Notes under the pieces: generated by a model
Told to the model about the DNA's origin: nothing
What the model saw: the letters and a program-made list of their open reading frames with translations, nothing else
Database searches by the model: none
Assembly: GCF_900200035.1 (NCBI RefSeq)
Contig: NZ_FZTC01000010.1
Location: 1 to 64,000 of the forward strand
Source: Klebsiella grimontii
GTDB taxonomy: Bacteria > Pseudomonadota > Gammaproteobacteria > Enterobacterales > Enterobacteriaceae
DNA: 64,000 nt
Reading direction: 5' to 3'
In this document: piece after piece, positions 31,594-42,453 of the stretch
Numbering within the stretch: position 1 is the first letter of the stretch
Layout: each line of letters starts with the position of its first letter
Program-made: the position numbers and the translations under genes

Positions 31594-32850
31594 ATGGCGT
31601 GGAATCAGCCCGGTAATAACGGACAGGACCGCGACCCGTGGGGAAGCAGCAATAACCAAGGCGGCAACTCTGGGGGAAATGGCAACAAAGGCGGTCGCGA
31701 TCAGGGACCTCCCGATCTGGATGATATCTTCCGTAAGCTAAGCAAAAAACTTGGCGGCCTGGGTGGCGGAAAAGGTGGACTGGGCGGCGGTAGCGGCTCT
31801 CAGGGACCTCGCGGGCCAATGGGCGGGCGTATCGTCGGCATCGTTGCCGCCGCTGCGGTTATTATCTGGGCAGCCAGCGGTTTCTATACCATTAAAGAAG
31901 CTGAACGTGGCGTCGTCACTCGCTTTGGTAAATTTAGCCATCTGGTTGAGCCTGGCCTTAACTGGAAACCGACCTTCATTGATAGCGTTCAGGCGGTTAA
32001 CGTTGAGTCGGTCCGTGAACTGGCGGCTTCCGGCGTCATGCTGACGTCTGACGAAAACGTCGTGCGCGTTGAGATGAACGTGCAGTACCGCGTGACCGAT
32101 CCGGAACGCTATCTGTTTAGCGTCACCAGCGCGGACGACAGCCTGCGTCAGGCTACCGACAGCGCCCTGCGCGGCGTGATCGGCAAATACACCATGGACC
32201 GTATCCTGACCGAAGGACGTACCGTCATTCGTAGCGATACTCAGCGTGAGCTGGAAGAGACCATTCGTCCGTACAACATGGGTATTACCCTGCTGGACGT
32301 CAACTTCCAGACGGCGCGTCCGCCGGAAGAAGTAAAAGCCGCGTTTGACGATGCGATTGCCGCACGTGAAAACGAACAGCAGTACATTCGTGAAGCGGAA
32401 GCTTACACCAACGAAGTTCAGCCGCGGGCTAACGGTCAGGCGCAGCGTATTCTTGAAGAAGCTCGCGCATACAAGACCCAGACCGTTCTTGAAGCTCAGG
32501 GTGAAGTGGCTCGCTTTGCGAAAATCCTGCCTGAGTATAAAGCGGCTCCGGAAATCACCCGCGAGCGTCTGTATATCGAAACCATGGAAAAAGTGCTGAG
32601 CCATACGCGCAAAGTGCTGGTTAACGAGAAGGGGAGCAACCTGATGGTTCTGCCTCTGGATCAGATGCTGAAAGGCGCCGGCGCGCCGGCGGCAAAGAGC
32701 GATAGCAGTGGCGCAAGCGATCTGCTGCGTCTGCCGCCTGCATCCAGCTCAAACAGCGCCAGTAACGCTTCTACCTCTACGGGAGGCACCATTATGGACC
32801 AACGCCGCGCCAACGCGCAGCGTAACGACTACCAGCGTCAGGGGGAATAA
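31594..32850 (+). CDS. hflK: FtsH protease modulator HflK
   Basis: 418 aa. A Gly/Asn-rich cytoplasmic N-terminus (about 1-78), one membrane helix (about 80-98), then an SPFH/prohibitin domain and a Ser/Ala-rich tail. With HflC it forms a periplasm-facing cage around FtsH that controls its proteolysis of membrane proteins and the lambda CII protein. 2 bp separate it from hflC. Confidence 0.98.
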   Translation: MAWNQPGNNGQDRDPWGSSNNQGGNSGGNGNKGGRDQGPPDLDDIFRKLSKKLGGLGGGKGGLGGGSGSQGPRGPMGGRIVGIVAAAAVIIWAASGFYTIKEAERGVVTRFGKFSHLVEPGLNWKPTFIDSVQAVNVESVRELAASGVMLTSDENVVRVEMNVQYRVTDPERYLFSVTSADDSLRQATDSALRGVIGKYTMDRILTEGRTVIRSDTQRELEETIRPYNMGITLLDVNFQTARPPEEVKAAFDDAIAARENEQQYIREAEAYTNEVQPRANGQAQRILEEARAYKTQTVLEAQGEVARFAKILPEYKAAPEITRERLYIETMEKVLSHTRKVLVNEKGSNLMVLPLDQMLKGAGAPAAKSDSSGASDLLRLPPASSSNSASNASTSTGGTIMDQRRANAQRNDYQRQGE

Positions 32851-32852
32851 CG

Positions 32853-33857
32853 ATGCGTAAATCTGTTATCGCGATAATTGTCATCGTGCTGGTGGTGCTC
32901 TACATGTCCATCTTTGTGGTCAAAGAGGGCGAGCGCGGGATCACGCTGCGTTTTGGTAAAGTTCTGCGCGACGATGAAAACAAACCTCTGGTGTACGCGC
33001 CAGGACTGCACTTCAAGATTCCGTTTATTGAGTCTGTGAAGATGCTCGATGCGCGTATCCAGACGATGGACAATCAGGCCGACCGCTTCGTCACCAAAGA
33101 GAAGAAAGACCTGATCGTTGACTCCTACATCAAGTGGCGCATCAGCGACTTTAGCCGTTACTACCTGGCAACCGGCGGCGGTGATGTCTCCCAGGCCGAG
33201 GTGCTGCTGAAACGTAAATTCTCTGACCGTCTGCGTTCTGAAATTGGCCGTCTCGATGTGAAAGACATCGTGACCGACTCCCGCGGTCGTCTGACCCTGG
33301 AAGTGCGCGATGCGCTGAACTCAGGTTCCGCGGGCACGGAAGATGAAGTCAGCACGCCGGCTGCCGATGACGCGATTGCCAAAGCGGCAGAGCGTATTGA
33401 AGCGGAAACCAACGGTAAGGTTCAGGTGATCAACCCGAACAGTATGGCGGCGCTGGGTATTGAAGTCGTCGACGTGCGAATCAAACAGATCAACCTGCCG
33501 GCTGAAGTGTCTGAAGCGATCTACAACCGTATGCGCGCCGAGCGTGAAGCGGTTGCCCGTCGCCATCGTTCACAAGGTCAGGAAGAAGCTGAAAAACTGC
33601 GCGCGACCGCGGATTATGAAGTGACCAAAACGCTGGCGGAAGCCGAGCGTCAGGGACGTATCCTGCGCGGTGAAGGCGATGCGGAATCGGCGAAACTGTT
33701 TGCTGACGCATTCAGTCAGGATCCGGGCTTCTATGCCTTTATCCGTAGCCTGCGCGCGTACGAGAACAGCTTCCAGAGCAATCAGGATGTGATGGTTCTC
33801 AGCCCGGACAGCGATTTCTTCCGCTATATGAAATCACCTACGGCAACGAATCGTTAA
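32853..33857 (+). CDS. hflC: FtsH protease modulator HflC
   Basis: 334 aa. N-terminal membrane anchor (IAIIVIVLVVLYMSIFVV) and SPFH domain (LRFGKVL, GLHFKIPFIESV), partner of HflK. It ends the conserved block; in E. coli yjeT follows almost directly, but here a 572-bp interval carrying an extra gene intervenes. Confidence 0.98.
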   Translation: MRKSVIAIIVIVLVVLYMSIFVVKEGERGITLRFGKVLRDDENKPLVYAPGLHFKIPFIESVKMLDARIQTMDNQADRFVTKEKKDLIVDSYIKWRISDFSRYYLATGGGDVSQAEVLLKRKFSDRLRSEIGRLDVKDIVTDSRGRLTLEVRDALNSGSAGTEDEVSTPAADDAIAKAAERIEAETNGKVQVINPNSMAALGIEVVDVRIKQINLPAEVSEAIYNRMRAEREAVARRHRSQGQEEAEKLRATADYEVTKTLAEAERQGRILRGEGDAESAKLFADAFSQDPGFYAFIRSLRAYENSFQSNQDVMVLSPDSDFFRYMKSPTATNR

Positions 33858-33877
33858 TAACTGATGGCATAAGTAAA

Positions 33878-33906
33878 AAGGCGCCCTTTATAAGGCGCCT
33901 TTTTTA
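33878..33906 (+). terminator. hflC intrinsic terminator
   Basis: AAGGCGCC (33878-33885) pairs with GGCGCCTT ending at 33901-33902, with T5 following. Strong stem plus T-run directly after hflC. It also insulates the opposed microcin-like gene whose stop is at 33921. Confidence 0.85.
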
Positions 33907-33920
33907 CAACCGAGCTGGAA

Positions 33921-34211
33921 TTAATTGCCGAGAAGTTTATTGAGCAGACCGCCGATTACCGGCAGGCCTGCCAGGGTACTCTCAATGGCTCCGCCAACGG
34001 TGAAACCAACCGTCTCGCCTACGGTTTTGCCTAAATCGGGAGCAATAGTTGAAAGATTGATAGTGCCTATAATCGGCAGTTCAATGTTCAACATATCGCT
34101 GCTGAGCGACCACACGGCGGCGCCAGCTTTTGCACCTATAGAAGCGAGACTATCCTGTAACCAGCCTGCGCCGCTTACGGCGTCGATTTCAATTGCGGTT
34201 AATTCTCTCAT
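33921..34211 (-). CDS. Class II microcin-like precursor with GA-type leader (96 aa), solitary
   Basis: The first 15 residues, MRELTAIEIDAVSGA, fit the class II microcin leader almost perfectly (compare MREITLNEMNNVSGA of microcin L and MRTLTLNELDSVSGG of microcin V). Cleavage after S-G-A would release an 81-residue peptide. That peptide is Gly/Ala/Leu/Ile-rich and hydrophobic with little charge, has GxxxG-like spacing (GKTVGETVGFTVGG), has no cysteine, and ends GGLLNKLLGN. The second of two adjacent ATGs (34211) is 6 nt after a strong AGGAGG. The gene is antisense to hflC and yjeT in A+T-rich DNA. No immunity or export gene is visible beside it. Toxicity is inferred, not shown. Confidence 0.7.
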   Translation of the reverse strand: MRELTAIEIDAVSGAGWLQDSLASIGAKAGAAVWSLSSDMLNIELPIIGTINLSTIAPDLGKTVGETVGFTVGGAIESTLAGLPVIGGLLNKLLGN

Positions 34212-34429
34212 CATAATCCTCCTGATTATTTTATGCTCGTATCTGAAACTGATACGCGCTGGCATAGTTGCAATTTAAAAAAACACATTCAATACAATAA
34301 ATTATGAATTTTGTTTCACTAAATAGGTTCATAATAACGATGAAATACCGGACAATATGAAATAAAAGTAAACGCAACGTTGATAAACGACTGGTTCTGT
34401 ACTGGGCGGCGTATAAATAAAGGTGGATA
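34212..34429. promoter_or_regulatory. Upstream region of the solitary microcin-like gene
   Basis: A+T-rich, without credible ORFs. It contains the inverted repeat CGTATC (34238-34243) / GATACG (34251-34256) with a 7-nt spacer, which sits about 25 bp upstream of the AGGAGG. It could be an operator or a 5'-UTR stem-loop. It also carries the yjeT ribosome binding site (AAAGGTGG before 34430). Confidence 0.5.
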
Positions 34430-34627
34430 ATGAATTCAACAATCTGGCTGGCACTGGCGCTGGTTTTAGTCCTTGAAGGACTGGGTCCGCTGCTTTATCC
34501 ACGCGCGTGGCGTCGAATGGTCGCCACCATGAGCCAACTACCGGATAATTTATTACGCCGGTTTGGCGGTGGTCTTGTGGTTGCTGGCATCGTCATCTAC
34601 TACATGTTGAGGAAAACGATTGGCTGA
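34430..34627 (+). CDS. yjeT: YjeT, DUF2065 small membrane protein
   Basis: 65 aa with two hydrophobic segments (residues about 3-22 and 42-60) and the conserved core LEGLGPLLYPRAWRRMV. Function unknown. It sits immediately before purA as in E. coli, but is separated from hflC by the inserted peptide gene. Confidence 0.93.
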   Translation: MNSTIWLALALVLVLEGLGPLLYPRAWRRMVATMSQLPDNLLRRFGGGLVVAGIVIYYMLRKTIG

Positions 34628-34656
34628 GCGTAAAGTAGACTAATTTCCCGTCTTTC

Positions 34657-34723
34657 GAGTGCAAAAAGTGCTGTAACTCTGAAAAAGCGATGGTAGAATC
34701 CATTTTTAAGCAAACGGTGATTT
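34657..34723 (+). promoter_or_regulatory. purA promoter with likely PurR operators
   Basis: A -10-like TAGAAT (34694-34699) is followed by AAGCAAACGGTGATTT (34708-34723), a good match to the PurR operator (ACGCAAACGTTTGCGT). A second, weaker match GTGCAAAAAGTGC lies upstream (about 34659-34671). E. coli purA likewise has two PurR sites. Confidence 0.65.
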
Positions 34724-34726
34724 TGA

Positions 34727-36028
<1,302 letters not shown>

Positions 36029-36036
36029 TGATCTCC

Positions 36037-36066
36037 AGGGGCGCCGTTAAGGCGCCTCTTGTTTTT
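36037..36066 (+). terminator. purA terminator
   Basis: AGGGGCGCC (36037-36045) / GGCGCCTCT (36051-36059), a 9-bp stem with one G-U and a 5-nt loop, then CTTGTTTTT. Confidence 0.8.
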
Positions 36067-36179
36067 ACTGTTCGCCCGCCCCACTTAAATAAATTAGCGG
36101 CCTGAGCGCTGGCTGGTTTATCATCAATAGTAATTACGTCTACCGACGCACTCTGTTTTTCTTTTCCCTGAGGTTGATT

Positions 36180-36605
36180 GTGCAGTTAACGAGTTTCACT
36201 GATTACGGATTACGCGCGCTGATCTATATGGCGTCGCTGCCGGATGGAAGAATGACCAGCATCTCCGAAGTAACGGAGGTTTACGGCGTTTCTCGTAATC
36301 ATATGGTTAAAATAATCAATCAGCTAAGTCGCGTAGGGTATGTGACGGCGGTACGGGGAAAGAACGGAGGGATTCGTCTTGGTAAACCGGCAAATATGAT
36401 TCGCGTGGGTGATGTTGTTCGCGATCTGGAGCCGCTCTCGTTGGTCAATTGTAGTAGCGAATTTTGCCATATTACGCCCGCCTGTCGTCTGAAACAGGCG
36501 CTTGCTGAAGCCGCGCAAAGTTTTCTCAAGGAACTGGATAACTACACGCTGGCCGATTTGGTTGAAAAGAATCAACCGCTTTATAAATTATTACTGGTGG
36601 AGTGA
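36180..36605 (+). CDS. nsrR: Nitric-oxide-sensing repressor NsrR
   Basis: 141-aa Rrf2-family [2Fe-2S] repressor. N-terminal winged helix ([19 protein letters not shown]), then the cluster cysteines C91, C96 and C102 ([13 protein letters not shown]). I chose the GTG at 36180, after GAGGTTGATT, giving E. coli's start [15 protein letters not shown] likely operator for it is in front of ytfE at 58.99 kb. It lies 37 bp upstream of rnr. Confidence 0.97.
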   Translation: MQLTSFTDYGLRALIYMASLPDGRMTSISEVTEVYGVSRNHMVKIINQLSRVGYVTAVRGKNGGIRLGKPANMIRVGDVVRDLEPLSLVNCSSEFCHITPACRLKQALAEAAQSFLKELDNYTLADLVEKNQPLYKLLLVE

Positions 36606-36642
36606 CGTAAACTTCACTGGAGATGACAACGGAGGAACCGAC

Positions 36643-39090
36643 ATGTCACAAGATCCTTTCCTGGACCGCGAATCTGAAAAATACGCTAATCCAATCCCGA
36701 GCCGGGAATTTATCCTCGATCATTTAGCAAAACGCGAAAAACCGGCTAGCCGAGATGAGCTGGCAACAGAGCTGAATATTGAAGGCGAAGAACAACAAGA
36801 AGCATTGCGCCGCAGATTGCGCGCAATGGAACGCGATGGTCAGCTGGTCTTTACGCGTCGTCAGTGCTATGCGCTGCCGGAACGTCTTGACCTGCTGAAA
36901 GGTATCGTTATTGGCCATCGCGATGGCTATGGCTTCCTGCGCGTGGAAGGCCGTAAAGATGACCTGTATCTGTCGTCTGAGCAGATGAAAACCTGCATTC
37001 ACGGCGATCAGGTGCTGGCGCAGCCGCTGGGCGCCGACCGTAAAGGCCGTCGGGAAGCACGAATTGTCCGCGTACTGGTGCCAAAAACGGGCCAGATTGT
37101 GGGCCGCTACTTTACCGATGCAGGCGTCGGCTTTGTGGTACCGGATGACAGCCGTTTAAGCTTCGATATCCTGATCCCCCCGGAACAGATTATGGGCGCG
37201 CGTATGGGCTTTGTCGTGGTGGTTGAGCTGACCCAGCGTCCAACCCGCCGCACTAAAGCGATCGGTAAAATCGTTGAAGTGCTCGGCGACAATATGGGGA
37301 CCGGCATGGCGGTCGATATGGCCCTGCGCACCCATGAAATCCCCTACGTCTGGCCGCCAGCGGTCGAAAAACAGGTCGCCGGCCTGAAAGAACAGGTACC
37401 GGAAGAGGCGAAAAAAGGGCGCGTTGATTTACGCAGCCTGCCGCTGGTCACCATTGATGGCGAAGACGCCCGCGACTTTGATGATGCCGTGTACTGCGAG
37501 AAGAAACGCGGCGGCGGCTGGCGTCTGTGGGTGGCGATCGCCGATGTGAGCTACTACGTGCGTCCGGGGACGCCGCTGGATGGCGAAGCGCGCAGCCGCG
37601 GCACCTCGGTCTACTTCCCGTCTCAGGTGGTTCCCATGCTGCCTGAAGTGCTCTCTAACGGCCTGTGTTCACTGAATCCCCAGGTCGACAGACTCTGTAT
37701 GGTTTGCGAAATGACCATTTCAGCAAAGGGGCGTCTGACCGGCTTCAAATTCTACGAAGCGGTGATGAGCTCCCACGCCCGTCTGACCTATACCAAAGTC
37801 TGGCATATGCTGCAGGGTGACCAGGATCTGCGCGAGCAGTACGCGCCACTGGTTAAGCATATTGAAGAGCTGCATAACCTTTACAAAGTGCTGGATGGCG
37901 CGCGCGAAGAGCGCGGCGGTATCTCATTTGAGAGTGAAGAAGCTAAATTCATCTTCAATGCTGAACGCCGTATTGAACGCATTGAACAGACTCAGCGTAA
38001 CGATGCGCACAAGCTGATTGAAGAGTGCATGATCCTGGCGAACATTTCCGCTGCGCGCTTCGTTGAGAAGGCCGAGGAACCGGCCCTGTTCCGTATCCAT
38101 GACAAACCAAGCACCGAAGCGATTACCGCCTTCCGTTCGGTTCTGGCGGAGCTGGGGCTTGAGCTGCCTGGCGGCAACAAGCCGGAGCCGCGCGACTATG
38201 CGGAATTACTGACGTCTATCGCCGATCGTCCGGATGCGGAGATGCTGCAAACCATGCTGCTGCGCTCGATGAAACAGGCGATATACGACCCGGAAAATCG
38301 CGGTCACTTTGGCCTGGCGCTGCAATCCTACGCCCACTTCACCTCGCCGATTCGCCGCTATCCTGACCTTTCTCTGCATCGTGCGATCAAGTATTTACTG
38401 GCGAAAGAGCATGGACATAAAGGCAACAGCACCGAGACCGGCGGCTGGCACTACAGCATGGATGAGATGCTGCAGCTGGGGGCGCACTGTTCGATGACCG
38501 AACGCCGTGCTGATGAAGCGACGCGCGATGTTTCGGATTGGCTGAAGTGTGATTTCATGTTGGATCAGGTCGGTAACGTCTTTAAGGGCGTGATTGCCAG
38601 CGTGACCGGCTTTGGGTTCTTCGTCCGTCTGGATGAGCTGTTTATTGACGGTCTGGTGCACGTCTCTTCCCTCGATAACGACTACTACCGCTTCGATCAG
38701 GTAGGGCAGCGTCTGATCGGTGAATCCGGCGGTCAGACCTATCGTCTGGGCGATCGTGTAGAAGTGCGCGTTGAAGCGGTCAACATGGACGAGCGTAAAA
38801 TTGATTTCTCGCTTATCTCCAGCGAACGCGCGCCGCGCAACGTCGGTAAAACCGAGCGTGAAAAGGCGAAGAAAAGCGCCGGAGGTAAATCGTCCGGGCG
38901 CCGCCGCCAGGCGGGCAAGCAGGTGAACTTCGAGCCAGATAGCGCATTCCGCAAGCAGAAAGGCCAATCTCAGCCGAAGTCCGCTCAGCCAAAAGGCGAG
39001 AAGAAAGCGAAGAAGCCGTCGGAGAAAACCCAGAAGATCGCCGCAGCGACCAAGGCCAAGCGCGCGGCGAAAAAGAAAATAGCTGAGTAA
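36643..39090 (+). CDS. rnr: Ribonuclease R
   Basis: 815-aa 3'-5' exoribonuclease that degrades structured RNA and takes part in rRNA quality control. In order: N-terminal HTH region, two cold-shock domains, RNB catalytic domain ([15 protein letters not shown] with the metal-binding aspartates), S1 domain (about 645-725), and a long Lys/Ala-rich basic tail (about 725-815). The ATG at 36643 follows GGAGGAACCGAC; the upstream in-frame extension overlaps nsrR and is rejected. Confidence 0.98.
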   Translation: MSQDPFLDRESEKYANPIPSREFILDHLAKREKPASRDELATELNIEGEEQQEALRRRLRAMERDGQLVFTRRQCYALPERLDLLKGIVIGHRDGYGFLRVEGRKDDLYLSSEQMKTCIHGDQVLAQPLGADRKGRREARIVRVLVPKTGQIVGRYFTDAGVGFVVPDDSRLSFDILIPPEQIMGARMGFVVVVELTQRPTRRTKAIGKIVEVLGDNMGTGMAVDMALRTHEIPYVWPPAVEKQVAGLKEQVPEEAKKGRVDLRSLPLVTIDGEDARDFDDAVYCEKKRGGGWRLWVAIADVSYYVRPGTPLDGEARSRGTSVYFPSQVVPMLPEVLSNGLCSLNPQVDRLCMVCEMTISAKGRLTGFKFYEAVMSSHARLTYTKVWHMLQGDQDLREQYAPLVKHIEELHNLYKVLDGAREERGGISFESEEAKFIFNAERRIERIEQTQRNDAHKLIEECMILANISAARFVEKAEEPALFRIHDKPSTEAITAFRSVLAELGLELPGGNKPEPRDYAELLTSIADRPDAEMLQTMLLRSMKQAIYDPENRGHFGLALQSYAHFTSPIRRYPDLSLHRAIKYLLAKEHGHKGNSTETGGWHYSMDEMLQLGAHCSMTERRADEATRDVSDWLKCDFMLDQVGNVFKGVIASVTGFGFFVRLDELFIDGLVHVSSLDNDYYRFDQVGQRLIGESGGQTYRLGDRVEVRVEAVNMDERKIDFSLISSERAPRNVGKTEREKAKKSAGGKSSGRRRQAGKQVNFEPDSAFRKQKGQSQPKSAQPKGEKKAKKPSEKTQKIAAATKAKRAAKKKIAE

Positions 39091-39175
39091 TGATCTCCCT
39101 TTGCCCCGGCGTCTCCCACCATCGTGATGGGGCCGGGGTGAAGGGACTGAAAACAGAACCTAAACGAGTAGATAA

Positions 39176-39907
39176 ATGAGTGAAATGATTTACGGCATCC
39201 ACGCGGTGCAGGCGCTGCTGGAGCGCGCTCCTGAGCGTTTCCAGGAAGTCTTTATTCTGAAAGGCCGTGAGGATAAGCGCCTTATGCCGCTGATCCATGC
39301 TCTGGAAGCGCAGGGCGTGGTGATTCAGGTCGCCAGCCGCCAGTTTCTCGATGAGAAAAGCGAAGGCGCCGTTCATCAGGGGATTATTGCCCGCGTGAAG
39401 CCCGGACGTCAGTATCAGGAGAACGATCTGCCGGATCTGATCGCCTCTCTCGATCGGCCGTTCTTTTTGATCCTCGATGGCGTGACCGATCCGCATAACC
39501 TCGGCGCCTGTTTACGTAGCGCCGACGCCGCTGGCGTGCATGCGGTGATTGTCCCCAAAGACCGCTCTGCGCAGCTGAACGCCACGGCGAAAAAAGTGGC
39601 CTGCGGCGCGGCGGAAAACGTCCCGCTGATCCGCGTCACCAACCTGGCCCGCACCATGCGTCTGCTGCAGGAAGAGAACGTCTGGATCGTCGGGACCGCC
39701 GGTGAGGCCGACCATACCCTGTTCCAGAGCAAGATGACCGGATCGCTGGCTTTGGTGATGGGCGCGGAAGGCGAAGGCATGCGTCGCCTGACTCGCGAAC
39801 ACTGCGATGAGTTGATCAGCATTCCGATGGCCGGTAGCGTATCGTCGCTGAACGTATCGGTTGCAACCGGTATTTGCCTGTTTGAAGCGGTGCGCCAGCG
39901 CAGCTAA
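39176..39907 (+). CDS. rlmB: 23S rRNA (Gm2251) methyltransferase RlmB
   Basis: 243-aa SPOUT/TrmH-family 2'-O-methyltransferase acting on the P-loop of 23S rRNA. An N-terminal L30-like substrate domain is followed by the trefoil-knot domain with [32 protein letters not shown] and [13 protein letters not shown]. Same length as E. coli. It follows rnr by 85 bp. Confidence 0.98.
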   Translation: MSEMIYGIHAVQALLERAPERFQEVFILKGREDKRLMPLIHALEAQGVVIQVASRQFLDEKSEGAVHQGIIARVKPGRQYQENDLPDLIASLDRPFFLILDGVTDPHNLGACLRSADAAGVHAVIVPKDRSAQLNATAKKVACGAAENVPLIRVTNLARTMRLLQEENVWIVGTAGEADHTLFQSKMTGSLALVMGAEGEGMRRLTREHCDELISIPMAGSVSSLNVSVATGICLFEAVRQRS

Positions 39908-39921
39908 TCTCTTCTTTCTGA

Positions 39922-39947
39922 ATAAGCCATTCTCCGGAATGGCTTAT
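39922..39947. terminator. Bidirectional terminator after rlmB
   Basis: ATAAGCCATTC (39922-39932) / GAATGGCTTAT (39937-39947), an 11-bp perfect stem with a TCCG tetraloop, between convergent genes. Confidence 0.8.
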
Positions 39948-39952
39948 CTTCA

Positions 39953-40306
39953 TCAGTCCTGTTCATCCTCTCGCTCTCTCTGACGGGCGATTTCGAGACC
40001 TCTTTCCACATAGTTCAACACCTGGCTCAAGAGTAATTCATCTCCCGGTTCATCTCCCGTTTGCTCGATGAATTTAAGCCGCGCGCCTCGATGCTTTAAT
40101 ACCTTGATGAGATTAAGAAAATTTCCAATGGGGTTCTGCTCTTCCAGAATGTCTGCGCAGATCGTGTCTTCATCAAATGACGTGACGTAACCCGAAGCGT
40201 TCAGGTTCTGTTTGATGGCGTTGATAGCGAGATGGGGAAAATGGCGGCGGATAAGCGGGATATAGATCAGCGCGTTTTCCCGATCTTCAATAATTAAATG
40301 AATCAT
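39953..40306 (-). CDS. Hypothetical protein, 117 aa
   Basis: I do not recognise this protein. It starts MIHLIIEDRENALIYIPLIR after a good AAGGGAATTTC site, has no signal peptide or membrane segment, looks alpha/beta, and ends in a highly charged tail (RQREREDEQD). It has its own terminator and stands alone between rlmB and aidB, where E. coli has the unrelated yjfI-yjfC cluster. A segment with an acidic pattern (FDEDTICADILEEQNP) sits mid-protein. A small cytosolic protein is all that can be said. Confidence 0.7.
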   Translation of the reverse strand: MIHLIIEDRENALIYIPLIRRHFPHLAINAIKQNLNASGYVTSFDEDTICADILEEQNPIGNFLNLIKVLKHRGARLKFIEQTGDEPGDELLLSQVLNYVERGLEIARQREREDEQD

Positions 40307-40411
40307 GAAATTCCCTTTCTGATTGTGAGAGAACTTTATAACAGAGTTCTCTGACGGAAAGTGCGCCGTTGTCCATACTTATGCATAGAGCCATTGAAGG
40401 AGGGAAACATA

Positions 40412-42049
40412 ATGCACTGGCAAACTCATACCGTATTTAATCAACCCTCGCCGCTGTGCAACAGCAACTTGTTCTTGTCCGATACCGCCCTGCGTGAAGC
40501 CGTCGTCCGCGAAGGCGCGGGCTGGGATGGCGATCTGCTGGCGAGCATTGGTCAACAGCTGGGGACGGCGGAATCGCTGGAGCTGGGGCGCCTGGCCAAC
40601 AGCAACCCGCCGGAACTGCTGCGCTATGACGCCACGGGATCGCGGCTTGACGATGTTCGTTTCCATCCGGCCTGGCATCTCCTGATGCAGGGACTATGCG
40701 CTAACCGGGTACATAACCTTGCCTGGCAGGAGGACGCTCGAGAAGGCGCTTTCGTTGCCCGCGCTGCCCGCTTTATGCTGCACGCGCAGGTAGAAGCGGG
40801 AACCCTGTGTCCCACCACCATGACCTTTGCCGCTATCCCATTGCTGCAGCGTTCCTTACCCAGGCCCTTTAGCGACTGGTTATCACCGCTATTAAGCGAT
40901 CGCTACGATCCGCATCTGATACCGGGGAATCAGAAACGCGGGCTGCTTATCGGCATGGGGATGACTGAAAAGCAGGGGGGATCTGATGTCCTGAGCAACA
41001 CGACCCGTGCGGAGAAGACCGCCGAAGGCTTTTATCATCTGATTGGACATAAATGGTTTTTCTCCGTGCCGCAGAGCGATGCTCATCTGGTACTGGCGCA
41101 GGCGCCGGCGGGGCTCTCCTGCTTTTTTGTTCCGCGCCTGCTGCCGGACGGTCAGCGTAACGGCGTACATCTGGAGAGGCTGAAAGATAAATTGGGTAAC
41201 CGCGCGAACGCCAGCAGTGAAGTCGAGTTTTTCAACGCTTGCGGTTGGCTGGTCGGAGAAGAGGGGGATGGCGTCCGGCAAATTCTCAAAATGGGCGGCC
41301 TGACCCGCTTTGACTGCGCCCTGGGCAGCCATGCGCTGATGCGCCGGGCCTATTCGGTGGCGCTGTACCATGCCCTGCAGCGTCAGGCGTTTGGCAAAAA
41401 TCTGGTCGATCAGCCGATGATGCGTCAGGTGCTGGGGCAGATGGCGCTGCGGCTTGAAGGGCAAACCGCGTTTCTGTTCCGCCTGGCGCGGGCATGGGAC
41501 AGGCGCGATGATGCGCAGGAAGCGCTATGGGCAAGGTTGTTCACGCCCGCGGCGAAATTTGCTATCTGCAAATCCGGGATCGCCTTCGTCGCCGAGGCGA
41601 TGGAGGTGCTGGGCGGCTCCGGCTACTGTGAAGAAAGTGAACTGCCGCGTTTGTACCGTGAAATGCCGGTAAACAGCATCTGGGAAGGTTCAGGGAATAT
41701 TATGTGTCTGGACGTGATGCGGGTTGTGATGAAGCAGCCGGCGGCGCTTGAGCTTCTGGCGGCGGAGTGCGCGGAAGTGAAAGGGCAAAATCGTCATTTC
41801 GATCGGGCGTGGCGGCAGCTGCAGCAGTGGCTACGGCGCCCTCTGGAAGAGCAGGGACGGGAGATTACCCGGCTGGTTTATCTGCTTGGCGTTGGCGCGC
41901 AGGTATTACGCTTCGCTTCACCGCCGCTGGCTGAAGCCTGGTGCCGGATGATGCTCGATACGCGCGGCGGCATGCGCCTGGATGAGCAAACGCTCGACGA
42001 CTTACTGTTACGGGCAATGGGGCGCGGACGCCAGGCGCCTCAGGCATAA
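40412..42049 (+). CDS. aidB: AidB, acyl-CoA-dehydrogenase-like alkylation-response flavoprotein
   Basis: 545 aa. FAD-binding acyl-CoA dehydrogenase fold (MGMTEKQGGSDVLSNTTRAE; EVLGGSGYCEESELPRLYREMP) with a C-terminal DNA-binding helical domain. E. coli AidB is induced by methylated Ada and protects DNA from alkylation. The ATG at 40412 follows AAGGAGGGAAACATA; an in-frame extension to 40361 is rejected. The 3' end overlaps convergent yjfN by 10 bp. Confidence 0.96.
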   Translation: MHWQTHTVFNQPSPLCNSNLFLSDTALREAVVREGAGWDGDLLASIGQQLGTAESLELGRLANSNPPELLRYDATGSRLDDVRFHPAWHLLMQGLCANRVHNLAWQEDAREGAFVARAARFMLHAQVEAGTLCPTTMTFAAIPLLQRSLPRPFSDWLSPLLSDRYDPHLIPGNQKRGLLIGMGMTEKQGGSDVLSNTTRAEKTAEGFYHLIGHKWFFSVPQSDAHLVLAQAPAGLSCFFVPRLLPDGQRNGVHLERLKDKLGNRANASSEVEFFNACGWLVGEEGDGVRQILKMGGLTRFDCALGSHALMRRAYSVALYHALQRQAFGKNLVDQPMMRQVLGQMALRLEGQTAFLFRLARAWDRRDDAQEALWARLFTPAAKFAICKSGIAFVAEAMEVLGGSGYCEESELPRLYREMPVNSIWEGSGNIMCLDVMRVVMKQPAALELLAAECAEVKGQNRHFDRAWRQLQQWLRRPLEEQGREITRLVYLLGVGAQVLRFASPPLAEAWCRMMLDTRGGMRLDEQTLDDLLLRAMGRGRQAPQA

Positions 42050-42315
42050 AGAATGGCCTGTACCCGCCAGTTATCCGGCTGCTGCTCCTCGTACATCTGG
42101 ACGATGCGATACCAGGACGCGCCCTGCTCGTCGGCCTGCACGGCGATGGCGTGCTCCACATCCTGCTGGCTGCCGGAGATGTTGTTAACGCAAATCAGGC
42201 CAATTTCGTTCAGGCCAGTTACGCAGTCAGCGCTGGCAAACTCCGCCGACTGCGCGGAAGTATTGGCCGTGGCGGAGGTCAGCATCAGGCTGGGTAGGGT
42301 AAAAGTTCGTTTCAT
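42040..42315 (-). CDS. yjfN: YjfN, DUF1471 (BhsA/McbA family) periplasmic protein
   Basis: 91 aa: signal peptide (MKRTFTLPSLMLTSATANTSA), then the DUF1471 fold, which contains two cysteines here (ADCVTGLNEIGLICVNN) and ends in the family-typical AILYA. In E. coli YjfN activates the DegP protease. The ATG at 42315 follows TGGAGC; it fits the E. coli length exactly. Confidence 0.9.
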   Translation of the reverse strand: MKRTFTLPSLMLTSATANTSAQSAEFASADCVTGLNEIGLICVNNISGSQQDVEHAIAVQADEQGASWYRIVQMYEEQQPDNWRVQAILYA

Positions 42316-42453
42316 CGTCAGCTCCATTTCACATAGTCCTGAGGGCAGTCCGTTGCTAACGTTCTGCCAGGTTTACGGCTGGCTGAACGTTATTAGGCGC
42401 AGGAGAACGTGAATGGATGCAAAGCAGTGTCAAGCTGGCTTAAAGGTTGACCG

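Noticed and set aside
30818-31819. 333-aa open frame antisense to hflX/hflK
   Set aside because: Shadow of two conserved genes; crosses their boundary and has no translation signal.
39104-39138. CCCCGGC/GCCGGGG hairpin between rnr and rlmB as a terminator
   Set aside because: No T-run and the genes look co-oriented and closely linked; kept only as a possible RNA structure.
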